NCBI GenBank assembly: GCA_033558025.1
Contig: JAUCEF010000014.1
Span: 3,100,001-3,164,000 of the forward strand
Length of the DNA: 64,000 bases
Direction of reading: 5' to 3'
From: Phytophthora sp. 'mugwort'
Taxonomy: Eukaryota; Oomycota; Peronosporomycetes; Peronosporales; Peronosporaceae
Shown: positions 57,472 through 64,000 of the stretch, piece after piece
Layout: each line of letters begins with the position of its first letter
Position numbering within the stretch: the first letter of the stretch is position 1
Position numbers and translations under genes: made by a program
The notes under the pieces: model-generated
What the model saw: the letters and a program-made list of their open reading frames with translations, nothing else
The model's database searches: none
Told to the model about the DNA's origin: nothing

Positions 57472-57486
57472 TGGTTATGAGCCCAA
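57472..57486 (+). other. Copia primer-binding site, half-tRNA type
   Basis: TGGTTATGAGCCC directly after the LTR contains GGTTATGAGCCC, the reverse complement of the anticodon stem-loop of Met tRNA (GGGCTCATAACC). Copia and Ty5 elements are known to prime from this internal part of initiator Met tRNA. Confidence 0.7.
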
Positions 57487-57693
57487 CGTGAACGACACCT
57501 CGATTGGACGACATCGCAAGCAGGACCTGGAGAATTTGCACTCCAGAACGTGCAACGATCGTTGGCTACAGAGCTCGCGACACGGCGAACCCCGTATAGA
57601 AACCATCCCTCGCCCATTCGAGAAAATGCACCAGGCGACGAATTTCCGGCTGCGACTGAAGCGAGAAGAGCGGAGACCGAGGAACCGGAGTCC

Positions 57694-58625
57694 ATGGCCA
57701 CGCTGATGGTGACAGCGTCCTACAAGTTGGAGATCAAGCTTACTGGGGACAACTACGGCGGATGGTGGGAGCGCTTGATGACTGTGCTCATCGCCATGGG
57801 CGTGAGCAGCATTGTGCTCGGGTGCGAGCACGTGGACGAAGGACGTGGTGAGAAGTGGGTGAACGGCTGTGAGGTGCGACGCAAGACGGCGCACAACCAC
57901 TTGGTGCAGCACGTGGAGTGGTCGGTTCTACAAGGATTTCGACGCGAGCTGCGCACCGGGAACCCGTGGGTTCTCTGGGATGCGCTGCGCGAGCAATATG
58001 GAGAAGGCAACGGCCCAATCCAGTCTACCTGGGGCGGCAACTATTGACGCGCTGCCTTGACCCGTCGGAGCGCGTGCGCGGGTACATAAATGAGATGATG
58101 GAGATCCGCCGCGTGCTGTCCGAGAATGGAGAACGAATGACGGACGAGACGTTTGCGAGCACCCTATTGTCGAACTTGAGCGACATGTATCCAGATATTG
58201 CGCGTGAACACAACGAACGGACGCGATTCAACCGTGAACGACCGAGTCTTCGCGATGCCATCGGAAGACTAGACACAGCTGAGATCATGAATGCTGATTG
58301 AACAGGAGGTGGTCAAGGTCGTGGCGGCCAAAGACGTGGTGGGCTAGGATGCCGTGACCATGATAGAGGGGGTCGTGGACTCGACGTGAACTATATGAAT
58401 CGTTCAGACCATGTACACTCAGGTGGTGGACCGTGGACGTAGCAAGTCCCATGTACGACGTGCTCGCAATCCGAATACAAGAGACCAAGGGAGGTCAAAG
58501 AAGGCGAGACGTAACTCGGTTCAAAGAGCTGGCCGCGACGAGTGCTTCCTGTGCGGCAAGAGCGGACAGTGGAGAAACGAGTACCCGACAAAGAGAAAAG
58601 GCCCGCGTCTCCTGCCTTGAACAAC
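57694..58625 (+). pseudogene. Copia gag
   Basis: The start at 57694 begins MATLMVTASYKLEIKL with LTGDNYGGWWERLMTVL, the usual Copia gag N-terminus. 57918-58301 continues with RVRGYINEMMEIRRVLSENG and MTDETFASTLLSNL. A Gly/Arg-rich linker follows. The zinc knuckle CFLCGKSGQWRNEYP at about 58545-58590 has Gln and Tyr where His and the last Cys should be. One frameshift near 58040 and stops after 58300 break the frame. Confidence 0.8.
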
Positions 58626-59552
58626 GTGATGTTGCTGCGCGAAGGCAAACCGAGTAATGCGTCTGCTGACAATGTAAACAGTGGGAGAGCTCACCAATCC
58701 AGTGGGAGTCATGCAGAAGGTCGGGCCGTAGTGATGAGCAGCACCACTGCCAGTGGGAAGGTGAGCGCCACAAAGGTGATGGTTCCGGTGCGAGAAACGG
58801 ACAAGTGCAAGCGACGGGGGTCGCGTGGGCGCGGAAAGTCGACTAAGGGCTCGTCTACTATTGGATCGGGTTCACCAGGAAGCGGTGGTGCTGGCGCAGT
58901 CGAATAACCTGGTAGAGATGGCGTTAGCCGGATCCCGTTGTTCGTTGGTGATGCCGGCTTCCGCGAGGAAACGAAGCAGGGAGAGGAAGGACATGAGATG
59001 ACGCGCTGCAGACAAAAGCCGGCGAAGCAGAGACTGAAGTGATGGCTCCTGTGGAAGTAGGTGCTGATGCTGGTGGGGAGGCGAATGTAATCACCGCTGC
59101 CTCAGCTGCTGCGGCCCACGCTAAAGCGATTCTCATGGTAAGTTCTCGTACTACTCCTACAAGCTATGACGAAGTGGAATGGCTGTTAAATTCTGGCTAA
59201 CGTGTGTGCTGACTTGCCATTTTTCGTGCGCATGGATATGAACACTGGACATGGTCTGACGATGATGAGCTGCAGCAGTGAAGGCGGTAACCTGTGGAGA
59301 AGTGCACATGTTGTGAAGAACCCACAACACGGGCAATTACGAACAACGAATTCTTGAAGAAATGTACTACATGCTAAAAGCCCGCAGCAAACTCATCTCT
59401 ATGAGCTACATGTTGGTGGAAGCTGGGTATCAATTGGGTATATACAAGGGCAAGACTAAGATCTGGTTGTGGAAGCCATTGATGCGGCTAGAATTTGTGC
59501 TGAAGGATGGGTTGTATCGCATGTGGACGAAGTGACTATCTGAAGGCACTCC
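58626..59552 (+). pseudogene. Copia protease region, heavily decayed
   Basis: Gag-pol linker with open but unrecognised frames (58542-58907). The segment EWLLNSG at about 59178-59198 may be the protease active site with Asp changed to Asn (LLDSG expected). Beyond it VCADLPFFVRMDM can be read. Too damaged for more. Confidence 0.4.
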
Positions 59553-60506
59553 ATGGGCGGATCATGTGGTGTTGGGTGTGGAAAAGCCTGCAACAACGAG
59601 GTGATGAGTCTATTGCACCAGCGGCTTGATCACGCAGGCATGGAGGAAATTAAGCGCATGGTTGAACACTTGGATGTTAGAATTACGAAAAATACAACTC
59701 AGCTTTCTACCTATGACTGTGTATCGTGTCGTATGGGGAAGTTTCGTCGCATGACTTACAAAAGCAAGACATCCAGACCTGAGCGTCCACTTGAGAAGCT
59801 GTCAGCCGACGGGTGTACGCTGAAGCGTCCTCTGTATCTGGAGAAACGATGTTCCGGCTGATTGTTGACGAGCTAAGAGGTTCATAGGACGTACCTGATG
59901 TCAGAGAAGGCACAGTCGACCGGGCACCTAAAGACACTAATCCTGCGGCTCCATGTTCAATTCAAGGAGCGCGGATGGCGTGTCGCGGAGCTGCATTCAG
60001 AACAAGGTGGCGAATTTGTGAGCTTGAAGCCTTCTGCAAATCACAAGGTATCTTTACGAATACCACAAATGGATACAGTTCTAAACAAATGGCGTTGTTG
60101 AGCGCACCAGACAAACGGACTGATAGTGCCACGTATCAGGGCTATGCTGGCTGCTACTGGGCTCCCCAAAGATCTGTGGGGTGAGGCTTTACGGCACTCT
60201 GTGCATACTCCAGACCGATGGATGACCAGCGCATTGCTGGATGGCATGACGCCGTACGAAGCGCCGCACGGCAAGAAGCCGGACCTGGCTCAGTTCCGCA
60301 CATGGGGATGCTTAGTGCAGGTCCGGATCAATCCAGAGGTACGCGGAAGCAAAGCTAAGTTGGAATCAAGGTCCGACATGTATATTATGCTGAGTTATAG
60401 CTGCAATACCGTTGGAGTCAAGCTGCTAAGTATGCGTGATGGTGGAGTGAGAACATGTCGACTGGAGAATTTCTTTCTTTCACGAGCAGTTTACGGTAGC
60501 ACATGA
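59553..60506 (+). pseudogene. Copia integrase
   Basis: The zinc-finger region reads LLHQRLDHAGMEEIKRMV and CVSCRMGKFRRM (59605-59755), giving the HHCC set. The core is read in several frames: ELHSEQGGEFVSLK (about 59985-60030), GLIVPRIRAMLAATGLPKDLWGEAL (about 60115-60190), then LLDGMTPYEAPHGKKPDL and FRTWGCLVQVRINPE (60235-60340). Typical Copia integrase tail. Frameshifts near 59870, 60055 and 60110. Confidence 0.8.
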
Positions 60507-60799
60507 CTACGTGCACCGCATGTTGTTTGCCGATGTGCGTGATGATGACGATCGAATGAATATGCCGGTGGTTCGTATCCACACGGCATATCGAGCTACA
60601 TCAAGGAGGGCAACCTTGACGAGCGAGGGCGAGCAGGCATTGAGTTGGTGTTGCCAGCGCCACCTGTTGACGCTCTAAGGGTACAGAGACCATTGCGAAG
60701 GAGGTACAGGTTGCAGATGGGGTCGATCCAGTGGCGACAAGCCCGTCTAAGATGAAGAGAAGAATCAAGCAGAATCGCCGCAGCAAGAAACAAGTTGAG

Positions 60800-61065
60800 T
60801 CGTTGAGCTAGACTGGAAGTATGGGACTCCGACGCTGTTTGGCGATAACATGGCATCGATCTACATGGCGGAACGATCAGGCAAACACAGCAGGATCAAG
60901 CATACCGAGAGCAAGTATCGCAAGGCCCGTGATCTGGTCGAAACGAAGTTGCTGCGGGTGCAACACGTAGCCACCAATGACATGGTGGCCGACGTCATGA
61001 CTAAAGGCCTAGGACGGGTGAGTTCGAGCAATTTCGATCGATGTTTAAGGTACTACCCCTGAAAG
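60800..61065 (+). pseudogene. C-terminal end of Copia RNase H
   Basis: 60850-61062 reads MASIYMAERSGKHSRIKHTE, then ARDLVETKLLRVQHV and MVADVMTKGLG, the conserved end of Copia Pol. The preceding integrase-to-RNase H stretch (60510-60800) has no RT motif, so the RT and most of RNase H were deleted. Confidence 0.8.
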
Positions 61066-61082
61066 ACGTGGCGGAGAGTTGA

Positions 61083-61405
61083 AGGCTCGTACAAGGGCGC
61101 TGGGGTCGTAGTGGCTCGCGCAGAAGCACTGGAGGTCGCGCAAGAGCGCTGAATGAGGTCAAAGTGCTGGAGACCTGAGGGGCTCGCACAAGGGCGCTGG
61201 AGGCCGTAGTGGCTCGCGCAGTGGCAGTGGATGTCGCGCATGGGCGCTGGATGTCGTACAAAGTGCTGGACATCTAAGGGGCTCGCACAAAGGCGCTGGA
61301 CGCTGTGGTGGCTCGCGCACAAGCGTTGAATACGGCGGTGCTAGAGACGAAAGTGGCTCACACAAGGGCGCTGGAGGCCGTGGTGGCTCGCACATGAGCG
61401 CAGGA
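61083..61405. repeat. Degenerate minisatellite inside the Copia 3' region
   Basis: The phrase GGCTCGC(G/A)CA...GCGCTGGA(G/T)G(C/T)CGT recurs about eight times with spacing near 30-60 bp, for example near 61085, 61111, 61170, 61209, 61282, 61307, 61351 and 61384. Confidence 0.65.
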
Positions 61406-61597
61406 GACCGTGACATGTTCGCGCAGGGTTGTGTATCCTGGGAGCCTTTAGTCTGGAGACATGACAAGCAACGAATGGGAGGACACAGACTACAACTAGT
61501 CGCGAGATCTCTGCTTGACATGTTGAAGCTGAAGTTGAAGTACAGCTCAGTATGCGGCCTTCTGCTGCGATGGTGCGTGGGCACATCTGCGCAAAGG

Positions 61598-61980
61598 TTG
61601 AGTGGGGGTGTTGAGCTCCACGTGCCAATCCGTGTCTGCATCTGCAGAGCACCAGCTGCCAGGTCGCCCCTGGAGCTGTGCTGCTCTTTCTCAGCAACCA
61701 CTTTGGTCGGTTGCCAAGCAGATGAGACAACCTGGTTGGCTAAGACGTCTAGTTGTAGGTTGCTCAATAAAGGTTCTGGGTTGGGCGACTGGGAACACTG
61801 TGAAGCACTTTTGGGTTTTCGCTAGATAGCTCCAGTCTCCCAGCCCAAGTCCCATTGGGGTTAGTCCCAACAAACGCACTGGCTTCGTTGTTTCCTTTAC
61901 CATACTCGTGCAGAGCAGAGGGCCTACTACGTGCTTCTGCTCTGCCGATGCCTCTGCAAAACGGGATCGTGATGATCTGA
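61598..61980 (+). repeat. Polypurine tract and 3' LTR of the Copia element
   Basis: GAGTGGGGG just before 61609 is the likely polypurine tract. The LTR then begins TGTTGAGCTCC and ends near 61980 (GATGATCTGA), about 372 bp. Its 3' two thirds match the 5' LTR. Confidence 0.75.
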
Positions 61981-62686
61981 TTTGGCTCTTGCTCGTCATG
62001 AGCTCTACGGCCCTGCGTTCTGCCGCCTTCTCTGGCGAAAAGCCTAAGGAGATCGTGGATCTAAGGAGATCGTGGATGAGGTGTCCCAGCTTCTCCTCGC
62101 TGACGAATGCTGCGATATGGACATCGACGGCTTGGCGGAAACGCCGAGTGGTGGGCTAGTCATAGCGACGTAACTTGAGTTAGTATATGTTTGCGGTGCC
62201 TTAAAGTTATAACTGAACCCCCCTGTATTTGAAGCCTGGTTGGGGACGTTAGTATTATAATTCCCGGGCTAGTGATACCGCTTTTACATTAGTTGTTATT
62301 GTGCCTTTCCAGACTTATGGCCAATCTGACCCCAAAAGGTAGGTCCTTCGCAAGTGTGTATAGGGTTAAAGGTATGATTTGTCGAGCCACTGGTACAGAA
62401 TTAAGTGCACTTTGCTTTTCTTCTTCCAATGACTGTTGGGGAAGCAAGTCCTGCGGATGAGCTCTGATTTGGACTAAGGACCACCTTTTAATGAATTTAG
62501 GACCGAATGGTCACATTCATCGGCCGTTCGGACGTCTGAAAGAGCTCCCAGCAGATCAGGTATGAAATGGCCTAAAGTGTCATATGAGGGTAGGGGTAAG
62601 TTTAGATATAGGCACCTACCGAATTTTGCGGTAGGGTAGCCCCCCCTTTCTGCTCTCCAAAAGCGGGTTTACATAAAGCTGCAGCG
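61981..62686. other. Spacer, no gene supported
   Basis: A short plus ORF up to 62159 has no motif. A 17-bp tandem duplication (TAAGGAGATCGTGGAT) sits at 62043-62076. Confidence 0.45.
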
Positions 62687-64000
62687 ATGTTTGCTCTGCT
62701 TGGAGTCTATTGGCTGAAAAAAAATCTGAATGGCTGCCAGAAGCATGCCATTATCAAAAAGCCAGGTAAAGTGCAAAACCGGTTGACTTGCATGCCGTGC
62801 CGTGACACGAGGCGTGCTGCCAAGGAGAAGCTCAGCATCCTGCTGGAAGCTTCGGGTCAAAGATCATTACGGGAACTTGGTGCGAGACACGATCGGATGG
62901 AGGGATGGCAGCACCTTAGAAATACGCTTGTATGAGAAGTTGCCACCCCCAACAAGGAATATAGTGGATGAGGAAATGGCCTTCTGGCCAACGTTTCATT
63001 GGGCAGATAACCCGTGGACCAAAGATGAACAATGGGCAATGCTCACCCGCATCAAGTACCAAAAGTTACAAGATTGTACCATTGGGGAATTGAATATCGA
63101 GAGAACAGGAGTGACAGCGTACTCGACAAGAATACCAGCTAAGTCAGGAGAAGCATCATTACATACCCTGCCGAAGCTCATTCGGTGGGCGATGGCAGTG
63201 CTCACGGTGGTTCCCCCGCGAGCAATAGCAGATGGTCTACGCTTAGACACCCACGTAAAACTCCGACACCCGCCCGCGCTGCAGCATGAGTATACATGAA
63301 CAGCACGGAAGGACGGACATGTGCACGGAACAGTCATGGAAGCGGGCTCGGACACAGAGGGCAAAACAGTGTTGGAGAAAGCGAGTAACGGAATTCACTG
63401 GATGGTACTTAGTCCAATGACACTGGACAAGCAGGGTATGACAACAATGCAACCTACTCGGTTGACGAAAACGAGGAGCAGGAACAAACTTGTCATCGCA
63501 GCACACCCACGAGTCCATCGATTTCCTGGTCAATACCGGACAACATTGCAAACAAGCATATTGTCAAGGCGTTGAAAAATCAAACGTTTCAGTGTGTGAA
63601 AGCGGAGCTGGGCACGAATCTGGCACATATAACAGGTCGCTTGGAAACCACATCAAGACCAGACGACTTTCAGGTCCACCTACAACAACAAACCCCAAAG
63701 CAAATCTCGTCTCACCGAAATGCCATAACAGAATACCAGGTGTGGGCTAACTACCGGCTCGCAACACAGCAGCTAAATCTGTACTTCATAGGGAGAGAAA
63801 TCAGCAACGGTTGTCGCAAACTCGCGTGCTGTCATCAGGAGAAGGAAACGCTGGAGCATATTTTTTGGAATTGCCCCTGTGCGCAAGTATGCTGGCAGAT
63901 GTAATGGGATATGTTGCTGATGGATGGCCCATGACCAGTTGGTGTGGCCACACAATATGGGACGCCCACACATTGGTACGGATCGTATCTAGGAGAAAGA
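62687..64000 (+). pseudogene. 3' part of a second LINE-like element (runs off the window)
   Basis: Plus-strand pieces are 62687-62935, 62802-63299 (FWPTFHWADNPWTKDEQW, QDCTIGELNIERTGV) and 63572-63904. The last ends with a segment CCHQEKETLEHIFWNCPCAQVCW. A Cys/His segment followed by LEHIFWNCP is typical of the end of LINE ORF2 proteins. No RT motif is visible in the part present. At least three frameshifts. Confidence 0.5.

Larger units (their letters stand above)
57252..61980 (+). mobile_element. Copia-type LTR retrotransposon, internally deleted
   Basis: A truncated 5' LTR (57252-57470), a primer site, gag with damaged zinc knuckle, protease remnant, integrase, then directly the C-terminal end of RNase H, a minisatellite, a polypurine tract and the 3' LTR (61609-61980). 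Integrase before RT/RNase H is the Copia order. No RT is found between integrase and RNase H. Confidence 0.85.

Noticed and set aside
57255..57912. Minus ORFs across the Copia LTR and gag
   Set aside because: Shadows of the LTR and the plus-strand gag frame.

Overview
The window looks like a transposon-choked region of an oomycete (Phytophthora-type) nuclear genome. I base this on the mixture of mobile-element families: a chromodomain Gypsy element, Copia, several pogo-like DDE elements, a Crypton-type tyrosine recombinase, mariner, hAT, Harbinger, MULE and LINE. It also fits with short GT-AG introns and with an apparently intronless, long poly(A) polymerase gene. The species assignment is inference. 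I saw no tRNA, rRNA or CRISPR array.

Layout: 1-13595 is a degenerate plus-strand Gypsy element (A) whose 5' LTR lies outside the window. It runs gag, protease, RT/RNase H, integrase, chromodomain, then a very long ORF on the OPPOSITE strand (12592-8231), then a 617-bp 3' LTR that sits inside a MULE transposase relic (13596-13870). 14.4-16.2 kb holds an unknown ORF and pogo relic 1. 16390-23316 is a second copy (B) of the same Gypsy family in inverted orientation, carrying the end of the same antisense ORF and a 5' LTR almost identical to the LTR of A. 23.8-25.6 kb is a Crypton-like relic, 26.1-27.4 kb an HTH plus Ulp1-protease ORF, 27.6-29.0 kb pogo relic 2, 30.2-31.8 kb a Uma2-type nuclease relic next to pogo relic 3, and 32.4-33.7 kb a mariner relic.

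34145-35937 (minus) is a broken secreted GH32 invertase gene. 36.8-40.25 kb is a LINE relic. 42105-45257 (minus) is the only clearly intact host gene, a poly(A) polymerase of 1,050 residues with an unusual 430-residue Ser-rich N-terminus. 47.4-48.9 kb is an intron-containing pogo-like relic, 50.2-50.8 kb Harbinger, 50.8-52.1 kb another DDE transposase, 52.2-54.0 kb hAT, 55.7-57.1 kb a second hAT-like relic. 57252-61980 is a Copia element with its RT deleted and a primer site that matches the anticodon arm of initiator-Met tRNA, and 62.7-64.0 kb is the 3' part of another LINE.

Almost every transposon ORF carries frameshifts or stops, so the region is a graveyard of nested elements around one or two host genes. 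The most interesting structure is the conserved antisense coding region of the Gypsy family, together with the near-identity of the inverted LTRs beside strongly diverged internal regions.
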